A DNA stretch of 64,000 nt from CAYSPT01 sp964432985 (GTDB lineage Bacteria > Muiribacteriota > CAYSPT01), in the NCBI GenBank assembly GCA_964432985.1, contig CAYSPT010000003.1:62001-126000 (forward strand), read 5' to 3'. The position numbers and the translations under genes were made by a program. The notes beneath the pieces are model-generated. The model made no database searches, had not been told where the DNA came from, and saw only the letters and a list, made by a program, of their open reading frames with translations. Of the stretch, positions 53,576 to 61,976 are shown in pieces; the stretch's first letter is position 1; every line of letters starts with the position of its first letter.

Positions 53576-54562
53576 ATGATCGGATTACAGGAACGAAAAA
53601 CCGCTGCTTTGCTCTATGGAACCCTGCAGCGTATCATCTCCAGCGGGGTGCCTATCGAACGTGGTTTCGATCTTATCGCCACCGGCAGTTATCCCTGGAA
53701 AATCAAGAAGGCTGCTCAACGGATGCGGCAGGGTGTGGCCAGTGGGATGTCGATTCACGAGGTTTTTCAGCGTGAAGGAACAACCTTCCGGCCCTACGAG
53801 GTGGAGATTATCGGCGCCGCCTGCGAAAGCGGACGGCTGGACGAGTGCCTGGGATACCTGGCCAGGGCCGCGGAGCAGGAAGCCTCCCTGAAAAGCAGCG
53901 TTATCCGGGCACTGGCATATCCCGTCCTGGTCCTGACAGCTTCTGTTTTCATCATGCCCGCTCCCACCTATTTCACCGATGGGCTGGCAGCGTATATAAT
54001 GGAAGTCATCATGGCTGGAGCAATTTTTTTAGGTATTCCTCTCGGGCTGTTTTTCCTTATAAAAATGACCCGGTCCGGCGCATTGTGGCCGACGTTCAGC
54101 CATATATTTCACAACATTCCCTTCGTTGGAAGGCTCCCTCGTAAGATTGCCCTGACCAGGTTTTTGCATACCTTTGCCGCCATGTACTCTTCCGGGGTCC
54201 CGGTGGCGCGATGCGTGGAAACAGCCGCCAGAACCATGGACTATCCTCCCATCAGCCGGCATATCCTCAGACATATCTCCCGCATCGAAGCCGGCGACCA
54301 GCTTTCTGCGGTGTTGATGCAAGTGCCGGATTTTCCCCGGGAAACGGTGGAAATGATCATAGTAGGTGAAGAATCGGGGACCGTCAGTGAAAATGTCGAC
54401 CGCTGCGCTACTTTTATGGAGCAGGACGTGGCACATACACTGGGTGTCGTTACGGCCATTATCGGACCGCTCGTGCTGATGATCGTGGGAGCGGTAATAG
54501 CGTTTCGTATTTTCGGTGCTATGCAGATGTCCTTTATGAACTTACCAGATATCGACGGCTAA
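53576..54562 (+). CDS. Type II secretion / type IV pilus inner-membrane protein (GspF/PilC-like, T2SSF)
   Basis: 328 residues, shorter than the usual ~400 because it starts inside the first T2SSF domain. First T2SSF domain ~10-130 (LQRIISSGVPIERGFDLIA, IHEVFQREG, EVEIIGAACESGRLDECLGYLA). Second domain ~180-310 (LTRFLHTFAAMYSSGVPVARCVETAA, MIIVGEESGTVSENVDRCATFMEQD). Three membrane helices. It is the platform protein of pilus or pseudopilus machinery. Its position just upstream of comEC suggests a competence pseudopilus, but no ATPase or pilin is present here. Confidence 0.85.
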   Translation: MIGLQERKTAALLYGTLQRIISSGVPIERGFDLIATGSYPWKIKKAAQRMRQGVASGMSIHEVFQREGTTFRPYEVEIIGAACESGRLDECLGYLARAAEQEASLKSSVIRALAYPVLVLTASVFIMPAPTYFTDGLAAYIMEVIMAGAIFLGIPLGLFFLIKMTRSGALWPTFSHIFHNIPFVGRLPRKIALTRFLHTFAAMYSSGVPVARCVETAARTMDYPPISRHILRHISRIEAGDQLSAVLMQVPDFPRETVEMIIVGEESGTVSENVDRCATFMEQDVAHTLGVVTAIIGPLVLMIVGAVIAFRIFGAMQMSFMNLPDIDG

Positions 54563-54684
54563 TCCGGCCGCTGTCTCGAAGTGCGCGCAGCGCAATTAGC
54601 ACTCCGGGATCGCAAACTTGACTCTTTCCTTGCTTAACCAATATAATATATCCCCATACTATCTCTTAAGAAGGGGGACCGGCG

Positions 54685-54987
54685 TTGCAGGATACCGAAT
54701 CCCAAACAAGATTTCTCGTCTATCTCATCGGCGGAGCCATGCTGGCGGGAGTCATCGTGCTCGGTCTCTTTCCCAATTATCGGTTTGAGCATAATCTGGA
54801 GACGAACAAGGATTACTACCCGGAGGGAGTAAAATTTAAAACCCCTTACGGTGCCACCCGGGAACAGGCGCAGCAGACGCCGTTGACAGGTAAAAAAAAT
54901 AAGCCAGGATCAAAGAAACAACCTGAACAAGCGAAACAGCCAGAGAAGCCGCCTGAACAAGCGAAACAGATTAATGGTGAGAAATGA
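54685..54987 (+). CDS. Single-membrane-helix protein with Lys/Gln/Pro-rich tail
   Basis: 100 residues, TTG start at 54685 behind AAGGGGGAC. One helix at ~10-27 (VYLIGGAMLAGVIVLGLF), a short segment ending FKTPYGATREQAQQ, then a repetitive tail of KKNKPGSKKQPEQAKQPEKP type. The tail's composition is similar to other low-complexity tails in the window. It overlaps the comEC start by 4 bp, so it is part of the operon. No family recognised. Confidence 0.55.
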   Translation: MQDTESQTRFLVYLIGGAMLAGVIVLGLFPNYRFEHNLETNKDYYPEGVKFKTPYGATREQAQQTPLTGKKNKPGSKKQPEQAKQPEKPPEQAKQINGEK

Positions 54988-57956
54988 AAGATAACGACCA
55001 GGAACCGGGTCTCATCCACCGGATTATCATGAAGTTGATGGAAATCATGCCCTTCGCGGCCGGATTCCTGGTGGTGGGGATAGGTATCCGCTCAACGATC
55101 GATTCTCCCCACAAATATACCCCGGCCATATGGGCCGCCTGCTGCGTGCTCTTCGTTCTTTTCATCGGGCAGGTGCTGAAACTGCGCTGGCGGCGGACGC
55201 TGTGGTATGACCTGGATAAGATCACCCTCATCCTGTTCGTCCTCATGCTCGGGTACGGCCTCTACGGTGATCAGCTGGCGGCTACCCAGGGTGTGGGCGT
55301 GGAACGGCATATCGCTCACTTCAAGGACATGAATCCCTGGGAAGAGACGGTGCTCTGGGGAACGGTGGTGCGCGACCCCGACATCCGCGAAGGAAAAACC
55401 TACCTGGCGGTCAAACCGAATCAGATTCAGAAGCTGGCCAAGCGAGGACGGCGCGGGGCCACCATCAAGGGCGGGGCGGAACCCATCGAGGAAGGGCAGG
55501 TATGGGTAACGGTCAAACCCGAGATAGGGTACAAGTACTACAAGCTTGAGTACGGGACGAAAGTTAAACTGCGGGGCAACCTGTCCATGCCCGCCGCGGC
55601 TACCAATCCCAATTTTTTCGACTACAAGAAGTTTCTCAGAAACCAGGGCTACTCAGCCACCATGACCATCAACCGGCCGGACATGATAAAGATTACCGGG
55701 CAGGAAGAGCAGAATTTTCTCTTCAAGTTCTCACTGGGTGTCAAGCAGAAGTTCCTCAACCTGATAAAGAGAACCATGCCGTATCCTGAATCCGCTTTCC
55801 TGGGGGGTGTCCAGCTTGGTCTCAGGGGAGGTGTGTCCGCAGAAGTGCAGGACGATTTCCGCTCCTCGGGTGTGTCTCACGTCCTGGCGGTGTCCGGCCT
55901 GCACGTGACTATCATCACCGGCATGTTCTGGGCTATTTTCTTCCTGCTGCGGGTCCCGTCCAAAATAAGCGTTCCGATCATCGTTTTCTTTCTCCTGGTG
56001 TTTACCGTCATTACCGGCTGCCGGCCTTCCACGTCCCGGGCGGCCATGATGAACAGCCTGGCCCTGCTGCTCATGGTGTATTCGGGGGCTACTCTGAAAT
56101 CGTCTATTGTCTTCGGTGTGTCCGTTGCTGCGATGGTGGTCCTGACTAATCCGTACCTCGGAGGAGCGCTGGTAGCGTTCGATCCCGGGTTTACCCTGTC
56201 GTTTGTGGCTATTGTCACCCTGGCCTTGCTGACCGAGCCGGTGACCGAGTTTCTGGACCGGCATCTCAACGGGATACCGCTGTGGCTGTTCTTTGGAGGA
56301 ATCGCTATCTGGGCGGTGGTGGTGACCGTCATACCGTCGCTGGTGTACACGATGAAGTTCCACATACTGGTGCTCATCAGCACGGCGGGGTTGATAATGG
56401 CTGCCACGTATTTTCAGGAAATGCCGGAAGCCGCCGGGATCATGAAACCGCTTTCATCCGGACGGCTCGGATTCATATCCAAGACGCGGTTCACGGATAT
56501 GCCTGATTTTCTCAAGAGCTTCATCGGAGCTCAGGGGGCTATCCTTCTGGGGATGATGTGGCCGCTATCGGCCTATTACTTCCAGAGAATATCCCTGTCC
56601 GCACCTTTTGCCAACCTGATTGCCATCCCGCTTATCGGGATCATCGTTCAGATCGGTATGATTGCCAGTCTCCTGGGCGTGATACCCGTGATCGGTCCCT
56701 GGTTCGCCCTCATGCTCAACGCTTTCAACTGGGCGCTGGTCAAGTTGTTTTTGTTCATGGCACATTTTTTCGCCGTCCTTTTCGAGTACCCGTGGGTGCC
56801 TAAACCGACCTTGCTGCAGCTCACCCTGTATTACCTGGCCCTGCTGGTTTTCATCAAGCGCGAGGGCATAGGTATCTTCTTCATCGATCAGCTGTCGGCG
56901 CTGAAGTCGGGGATGTCCTCGTTCTCCCGGCGTTTTTTCGCGGGGATAAAGCTCGGAGTGGTGGCTGTACTCGTCCTGGTGGTGGTACCTGTGTCTCTCA
57001 TCGCGTCCCGTGAAACCCTGGTGAAGATGACGTTTCTGGACGTGGGCCTGGGCGACGGCGCAATAATTCAGATCCCGGGTCAGAACGCAGTGGTGATCGA
57101 TGCCGGTGACCTCAATATCAGGTTCGATCCTAAAACCAAGGAAAAAATGGTCTTCAGCTCGGGGGAAAGAGTCGTTTTCCCGGTTCTTCTGGGCAAACGC
57201 ATCAATAAAATAGATATAGTTATGAGCTCACCCGTGCTTCCCTGTGCCGGCGGGCTTCGCGCGCTGGTGGAGCGGCACGGAAAGGAAATCAGCGTCGGGA
57301 AGTTCATTACCGGAATACCGCTGTCACCTGAGGATGCCGCGCTGCCCGATGAGGAGTTCATGCGTAAGCTGGGGGGAGAATCACTGGCTCGACAAGTAAA
57401 AAAGGACATGGCCACACAGGATATGTGTGAAAACCTCAAGGCCATCCTGACGGTGGTGAAGGAGAGAGGGATTGAATTCGTGCGTGTGGGCGGGGGAGAT
57501 GTGCTTCAGTACGGTTCCTGCCGCCTGGAGTTCCATCAGGCTAAAGATGAAGATCTCTCTTTCGAAGACAAATCGCTGGCGGTGAGGATTGTTCACGATA
57601 AGGTATCGGTCCTGTGCACGGGGTACCTGGGAGAAATGGGAGAGCAGGATCTGTTGGAGACCCAGGGTGAGAAGCTTCGCAGCGACATCATCCAGGTGCC
57701 GGCAAACGGAGCAAAGGACTCGTCATCCGAGGAGTTCGTCCAGGCAGTTGCCCCGAAGTGCGCTGTGCTGCAGTTCGGGTACAACCGCGAGAAGAAGGCG
57801 TTGCAGTTCGAGTGGGACCGTACCACCAGCAAACGCTATATAAAACTCGGCGTCAAGGTCCTGGTCACCGACAGGAACAACCATGGGGCGGTAGAGATAG
57901 AGTCGGACGGGACCGTTCCCCGGGTGAACACGCTTCTGAGAGGAAAAGTACTTTAG
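54984..57956 (+). CDS. comEC: ComEC/Rec2-family DNA channel protein with degenerate metallo-beta-lactamase domain
   Basis: 990 residues. DUF4131/N-terminal OB region (~105-240), then the competence domain with about ten membrane helices (GGVSAEVQDDFRSSGVSHVLAVSGLHVTIITG is the family signature, ~295-325). The C-terminal ~300 residues keep the MBL fold start (MTFLDVGLGDGAIIQIPGQN and VVIDAG) but not its metal site. Where others have HxHxDH it reads SSPVLPCAGG, the HHG motif is VPANGA, and the late Asp is Gly/Tyr (LCTGYLGE). ComEC transports single-stranded DNA into the cytosol. The MBL part is therefore probably non-catalytic; an intact one is encoded by a separate gene downstream. Confidence 0.92.
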   Translation: MKDNDQEPGLIHRIIMKLMEIMPFAAGFLVVGIGIRSTIDSPHKYTPAIWAACCVLFVLFIGQVLKLRWRRTLWYDLDKITLILFVLMLGYGLYGDQLAATQGVGVERHIAHFKDMNPWEETVLWGTVVRDPDIREGKTYLAVKPNQIQKLAKRGRRGATIKGGAEPIEEGQVWVTVKPEIGYKYYKLEYGTKVKLRGNLSMPAAATNPNFFDYKKFLRNQGYSATMTINRPDMIKITGQEEQNFLFKFSLGVKQKFLNLIKRTMPYPESAFLGGVQLGLRGGVSAEVQDDFRSSGVSHVLAVSGLHVTIITGMFWAIFFLLRVPSKISVPIIVFFLLVFTVITGCRPSTSRAAMMNSLALLLMVYSGATLKSSIVFGVSVAAMVVLTNPYLGGALVAFDPGFTLSFVAIVTLALLTEPVTEFLDRHLNGIPLWLFFGGIAIWAVVVTVIPSLVYTMKFHILVLISTAGLIMAATYFQEMPEAAGIMKPLSSGRLGFISKTRFTDMPDFLKSFIGAQGAILLGMMWPLSAYYFQRISLSAPFANLIAIPLIGIIVQIGMIASLLGVIPVIGPWFALMLNAFNWALVKLFLFMAHFFAVLFEYPWVPKPTLLQLTLYYLALLVFIKREGIGIFFIDQLSALKSGMSSFSRRFFAGIKLGVVAVLVLVVVPVSLIASRETLVKMTFLDVGLGDGAIIQIPGQNAVVIDAGDLNIRFDPKTKEKMVFSSGERVVFPVLLGKRINKIDIVMSSPVLPCAGGLRALVERHGKEISVGKFITGIPLSPEDAALPDEEFMRKLGGESLARQVKKDMATQDMCENLKAILTVVKERGIEFVRVGGGDVLQYGSCRLEFHQAKDEDLSFEDKSLAVRIVHDKVSVLCTGYLGEMGEQDLLETQGEKLRSDIIQVPANGAKDSSSEEFVQAVAPKCAVLQFGYNREKKALQFEWDRTTSKRYIKLGVKVLVTDRNNHGAVEIESDGTVPRVNTLLRGKVL

Positions 57957-57970
57957 AGGAAGTGGTAGGC

Positions 57971-59950
57971 ATGATGAAGCTTGCAGTGGTGTTGCTTCTT
58001 GTTCTGAACGTGGCGTGCGGTTTTGTTCTCACGTCGTACCGGCCCGGGCAAGAGGTGTTGGATGAAAACACCTCCTGGGACGACACTCTGTATAGAATGA
58101 CGAAACTACCGCGTGAAGTTCCGGACACCACCGTCCTTGACCCACTGGTAAAAGGCGAACTGCTCGCGCCTGAAGGGGAAAAACGGGAAGCAAGTGCCTT
58201 CGAGCTGCACGACGCTGAAAAAGGAGTCGCGACCGGCAAGATCAATATAAACACGGCTACGGCCAAAGAGTTGATGACTCTGCCGCGCATTGGCAAAGGC
58301 TCGGCGGAAAAAATCATAAAATTCCGTGAAGAGCACGATGGATTCAAGACCATCGTGGAGATAACGCAGGTCCCCCGGATCGGTAAATCAGCCTTTGAAG
58401 GTTTCAGGGACATGATCACGGTAAGCGGCACCTCAACCGCTGCCGCCACTGCTGCCGCACCCGACCCGGCTGACGGCACCTCGTCTGCTTCGCCGCCTGA
58501 CGCCACGGCTGTTGTTGCAGCGGCTCCCGCGGCTGGAGAAGAATCATCCTCCGGTAAGATAAACCTGAACACGGCTTCGGTGAAACAGTTGATGACGCTT
58601 CCGCGGATAGGGAAGGGCACCGCCGAAAAGATCATCAGGTACCGTGACGAGCACGGCGGGTTCAAGACGGTGGATGAATTGAGCAATGTATCGCGTATCG
58701 GGACGAAGATGGTAGATAAACTGCGGCCCCTGGTGACCGTTGGGGCCAGCACCGTGACCGTTGGGGCCAGCACCGTGATCGTTGGGGCCAGCACCGTGAC
58801 CGTTGGGGGCGCTTCCGCTGTCCCGACAGCTGACACACCGGCCGTAGACGCCCCGGCAACTGACCAACCGGTCTCGGCGGAACCTGTGAAACCGCCGCCT
58901 GACGCAGCGGTCCCGGCTGCGGGCAAGCTCGACTTGAACACCGCCACCGTGGAGCAGTTGATGACGCTTCCCAGGGTAGGGAAGGGCACCGCTGAAAAGA
59001 TAATCAAGTACCGTGACGAGCAGGGTGGATTCAAAACGGTTGATGACCTGGTCAATGTCCCGCGTATGGGTCAGAAAACGGTGGACAACCTGCGTGCCTT
59101 TATCACGGTGGGCGGCGGTACCGTTTTAACCCCAACGGGCGCTGATACGGTGGTTGACAAACCGGTTGTCGAAGAACCCCCCGCTGTTGAACCTGCAAAA
59201 ACACCGCCCGCCCCGGCCCCCGCGGTTCCGGCTACGGGTAAGATCAATCTAAACATCGCCACCGTGGAACAGTTGATGACACTTCCCAGAGTGGGGAAGG
59301 GCACTGCGGAAAAGATCATAAAATACCGCCAGGAGCACGGCGGGTTCAAGACGGTGGATGACCTGGCCAATGTCCCGCGCATGGGCCCGAAAACAGTGGA
59401 TAATCTGCGTGAATTTATCACAGTGAGCGGTGGTGCCTCTTCGACCACGGTGGTGAAACAACCTCAGGCACCTGCTGCTCCGGCACCCGCCACCCCGGCA
59501 ACGGGAAAGATAAATCTGAACACCGCCACGGTGGAGCAGTTGATGACGCTTCCCAGGGTGGGGCAGGGTACCGCTGAGAAAATAGTCAAATACCGCCAGG
59601 AGCATGGCGGATTCAAAACGGTTGATGACCTGGTCAATGTCCCGCGTATGGGTAAGAAAACGGTGGACAACCTGCGTGCATTTATCACGGTGGGCGGGGC
59701 TTCCGCTGCCCCCTCGACTCCGGCAGTGAAAAAAGCGCCGGCGGGTGGTACATCGGGTAAGATAAACCTGAATACCGCCACCACCGAGGAGCTTCAGCAG
59801 CTTCCCTGGGTTGGACCCGGCGCCGCGGCGAAGATCATCGAGTACCGCACCTTGCACGGAAAGTACACATCAGTCCAGGATCTGCTCAAGATTAAAGGAT
59901 TTTCACAGACGGCCCTCGATGCAATAAAAAATCTGGTTGTAACGGAATAA
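57971..59950 (+). CDS. Exported protein with six ComEA-like helix-hairpin-helix modules
   Basis: 659 residues from the ATG at 57971. The N terminus (MMKLAVVLLLVLNVACGF) is a signal or lipoprotein-like sequence; Cys16 could be lipidated although the lipobox is imperfect. Six ~65-residue modules sit at about 87-152, 193-256, 316-380, 421-485, 510-574 and 594-659. Each has the form GKINLNTATVEQLMTLPRVG then GTAEKII...KTVDDLxNVPRMG, i.e. two HhH motifs per module, the fold of the competence DNA receptor ComEA. Ala/Pro/Thr/Val linkers separate them. Normally ComEA has one such module. It lies 15 bp after comEC. Confidence 0.9.
   Translation: MMKLAVVLLLVLNVACGFVLTSYRPGQEVLDENTSWDDTLYRMTKLPREVPDTTVLDPLVKGELLAPEGEKREASAFELHDAEKGVATGKININTATAKELMTLPRIGKGSAEKIIKFREEHDGFKTIVEITQVPRIGKSAFEGFRDMITVSGTSTAAATAAAPDPADGTSSASPPDATAVVAAAPAAGEESSSGKINLNTASVKQLMTLPRIGKGTAEKIIRYRDEHGGFKTVDELSNVSRIGTKMVDKLRPLVTVGASTVTVGASTVIVGASTVTVGGASAVPTADTPAVDAPATDQPVSAEPVKPPPDAAVPAAGKLDLNTATVEQLMTLPRVGKGTAEKIIKYRDEQGGFKTVDDLVNVPRMGQKTVDNLRAFITVGGGTVLTPTGADTVVDKPVVEEPPAVEPAKTPPAPAPAVPATGKINLNIATVEQLMTLPRVGKGTAEKIIKYRQEHGGFKTVDDLANVPRMGPKTVDNLREFITVSGGASSTTVVKQPQAPAAPAPATPATGKINLNTATVEQLMTLPRVGQGTAEKIVKYRQEHGGFKTVDDLVNVPRMGKKTVDNLRAFITVGGASAAPSTPAVKKAPAGGTSGKINLNTATTEELQQLPWVGPGAAAKIIEYRTLHGKYTSVQDLLKIKGFSQTALDAIKNLVVTE
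58733..58808 (+). repeat. 21-bp tandem repeats in an HhH-protein linker
   Basis: Units starting at 58733, 58754 and 58775 (GTGACCGTTGGGGCCAGCAC plus C) and a partial fourth at 58796 encode VTVGAST in frame, in the linker between modules 2 and 3. Confidence 0.9.
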
Positions 59951-59965
59951 GGGAGAAAAGTAATA

Positions 59966-60997
59966 ATGGCAGCAGGAAAAAACGGTGTAGACGATTACGC
60001 AGATCTGTATGATCTTTTCGAAAGCGAAGGAGAAGAAGAAACTGCCGTACCGGTCAGGAGAAATTTCTCTGTTTTTGCTTATATCGCCGTGATCCTGTGC
60101 ACGTCCTTCGCGCTGCTGGCCGGCGTCGCCGTCATCGATTTTAAAAGCGGTGATCTGGCGGTGGGCGCCCCGGCCGAAGACGCTCCACCCTACCTGGTGG
60201 TGACGTTTCTGGACGTGGGGCAGGGTGATGCCATATTCATCCGCACGCCGGACAACTACACTGTTTTGATCGATGCTGGTGAGCGCGGCAACGAGTACTC
60301 CCCGTTCGATGCCGGAAAAGAAGTGGTCCTCCCGTATCTCAAGAAAAACGGCATAAAAAAACTGGATACGGTGGTCATGACCCACGCTCATTCCGACCAC
60401 GTGGGCGGCCTCTTGCAGGTACTGGATAACATAAAGGTGGGGGAGGTCCTGGAACCGGCGGAACCGTATTCATCAGGAACGTACAAGACATTTGTAAGAA
60501 AAATAAAGAAAAAGAAAATCAAGTACCGCCCGGTGACGAAAGAAGGCTTCGAGCCGGTTCAGAAATGGGGAAACCAGGTGTTCGCCCAGGTGTTGTACCC
60601 CCCTCGTCTGGCTATGGGTACCGATTCGGATACCAACAACAACTCGGTAGTCATCTATTTGCGGTACGGGACCACCACCTTTCTGTTCACCGGGGACGTA
60701 GAGACCGAGGGTGAATGGGAGTTGACCCGGTACGGTAAGGACATTGCAAATTGCACGGTGATGAAGATCCCTCATCACGGGTCCGACACCTCCAGCAGCC
60801 CCCGGTTCATGAAGCTGGTCAAACCCCGCTGGGGTGTAATCATGGTAGCCAGGGGTAACAAGTTCGGGCTGCCTGCACCCAAGATATGTGAAGAGTACGT
60901 TGAGATGGGTACTAAACTTCTGCGTACGGACTACAACGGCACCGTTACCTTCGTGAGCAATGGCTCGGAAGTTCGGGTGTTCAAGGAAAGAGGCTGA
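59966..60997 (+). CDS. Membrane-anchored ComEC-type metallo-beta-lactamase protein
   Basis: 343 residues. Acidic cytosolic start, one membrane helix (~34-57), then an MBL domain of the ComEC subfamily. VVTFLDVGQGDAIFIRTPDN, LIDAGERG, HxHxDH as THAHSDHVGG (His140, His142, Asp144, His145), LFTGDVETEGE and IPHHGSDTSSSP, all intact. The fold and order match the C-terminal domain of full-length ComEC, which is a candidate nuclease for the non-transported DNA strand. With the degenerate domain in comEC upstream, this looks like a division of labour between two proteins. Predicted to act outside the inner membrane. Confidence 0.9.
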   Translation: MAAGKNGVDDYADLYDLFESEGEEETAVPVRRNFSVFAYIAVILCTSFALLAGVAVIDFKSGDLAVGAPAEDAPPYLVVTFLDVGQGDAIFIRTPDNYTVLIDAGERGNEYSPFDAGKEVVLPYLKKNGIKKLDTVVMTHAHSDHVGGLLQVLDNIKVGEVLEPAEPYSSGTYKTFVRKIKKKKIKYRPVTKEGFEPVQKWGNQVFAQVLYPPRLAMGTDSDTNNNSVVIYLRYGTTTFLFTGDVETEGEWELTRYGKDIANCTVMKIPHHGSDTSSSPRFMKLVKPRWGVIMVARGNKFGLPAPKICEEYVEMGTKLLRTDYNGTVTFVSNGSEVRVFKERG

Positions 60998-61003
60998 ACG
61001 AGG

Positions 61004-61354
61004 ATGGGGCGCTACTACAAACCTAAGACGCCTAAGCCGGTGCTGGTAACTCCCCCTGATGTGTCACAGTTCGCATACTGTGCCGTGAAGTGGAAATACT
61101 GGCGTTCCACCTGGAGCATGTCCGTGGGACAGCTAAAAAAAATTATAGGCGAACTCGAGGAGAAGGCCGCGTTATCTCCCCGGGAAAGCAGAGATTTGAA
61201 AATGTACCAGGTAGTGCTGGCACAAAAGACGGGTAAACAGAGCGGTGCCGCCTCCGGTTCCGGCCGGGTGGTGCAGGAGGTTGATCCGGCCGCCAAGTTC
61301 CTGTTTGTCCTGGGAGCGACCTGCGCCGCCGTAGCGCTGGTGGCGTTGTTGTAG
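61004..61354 (+). CDS. Membrane protein resembling the N-terminal part of a Cas4-like protein
   Basis: 116 residues. The segment VTPPDVSQFAYCAVKWKYWR (Cys26) has the pattern of the first iron-sulfur cysteine region of Cas4/AddB-like nucleases (S-D-...-Y-C-P-R-K-...-Y-...-R). A C-terminal membrane helix (AAKFLFVLGATCAAVALVAL) anchors it. Six bases follow the MBL gene's stop and 27 bp precede the next gene, whose product carries the remaining parts. By itself it has no catalytic residues. The match to Cas4 is from motif inspection and should be treated as a hypothesis. Confidence 0.5.
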   Translation: MGRYYKPKTPKPVLVTPPDVSQFAYCAVKWKYWRSTWSMSVGQLKKIIGELEEKAALSPRESRDLKMYQVVLAQKTGKQSGAASGSGRVVQEVDPAAKFLFVLGATCAAVALVALL

Positions 61355-61381
61355 CGGTCCGAAAGGAGCGGTTGATTCAGG

Positions 61382-61927
61382 ATGGTAACATTTGCGGTAA
61401 TCATGGGAATCCTGGCTGTTGTTTTCATCGCTCTGGCCGGTATCCGCGTTATGCGTGCGTCGGGTGGGGGGAGTACGGTTACTTCTGCTCCCCTGACACT
61501 GCCCGGCGGTCTCCGTCCGGGTGATGACACCGTTCTTAAGAAAAAACTGGGCAACGCGCTTCTTCTCGGCCGGCCTGACGGTATGGTCAAAGTTGATGGA
61601 GCCCCCACACCGGTAAAACGGATGTCCCTGGCCACCGGCAGCAAATTGACTCGGGAAGATGTGGCTGAAGCGGGGCGTTTTGAGTTGGGAACCTGTGCCC
61701 TGCTGATGGAAGATAAGCGGGGTCAGCGTCCCCACAAGGGAATAGTCATGTCCGCCGGGCAGCAGCACGAAGTTGGTATTTCCAAGGCGGATATCGATGC
61801 GGTAAAGGACCTCGTTGAAACCATTGCCTGGAGCAAAGTCACCAAAAAGAACATTCGCCGGAGTCATTCCAAGCTGGAGAAATGCCAGCGGTGTGAATTC
61901 TACGCCGGTTGTGAACAGAGGTTGTAA
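61382..61927 (+). CDS. Membrane protein resembling the C-terminal part of a Cas4-like PD-(D/E)XK protein
   Basis: 181 residues. N-terminal membrane helix (~3-24), then LLGRPDGMVKVDG (Asp66, matching the G-x-P-D motif II of Cas4/RecB nucleases) and PVKRMSL (77-83) where ExK is expected but not present. RFELGTCALLMEDKRG stands where Q-x-x-x-Y usually is. The end has Cys168-x2-Cys171-x5-Cys177, the exact Cas4 spacing of the three C-terminal cluster cysteines. With Cys26 of the previous protein this would complete a 4Fe-4S set. Catalytic loss suggests a structural or DNA-binding role. Confidence 0.5.
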   Translation: MVTFAVIMGILAVVFIALAGIRVMRASGGGSTVTSAPLTLPGGLRPGDDTVLKKKLGNALLLGRPDGMVKVDGAPTPVKRMSLATGSKLTREDVAEAGRFELGTCALLMEDKRGQRPHKGIVMSAGQQHEVGISKADIDAVKDLVETIAWSKVTKKNIRRSHSKLEKCQRCEFYAGCEQRL

Positions 61928-61959
61928 CCCATCGGGTTTGATAACCCATCGGATTTATG
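61926..61959. repeat. Two 17-bp direct repeats before the add gene
   Basis: AACCCATCGGGTTTGAT (61926-61942) and AACCCATCGGATTTATG (61943-61959) differ at a few positions and include the last bases of the upstream gene. They occupy the space just before the add ribosome-binding site. Confidence 0.7.
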
Positions 61960-61976
61960 AAAGGAGCAAACAGTAC

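Noticed and set aside
61004..61927. A true CRISPR-associated Cas4
   Set aside because: No other cas genes, both halves are membrane-bound and the ExK motif is missing; listed as a Cas4-like pair of unknown role.
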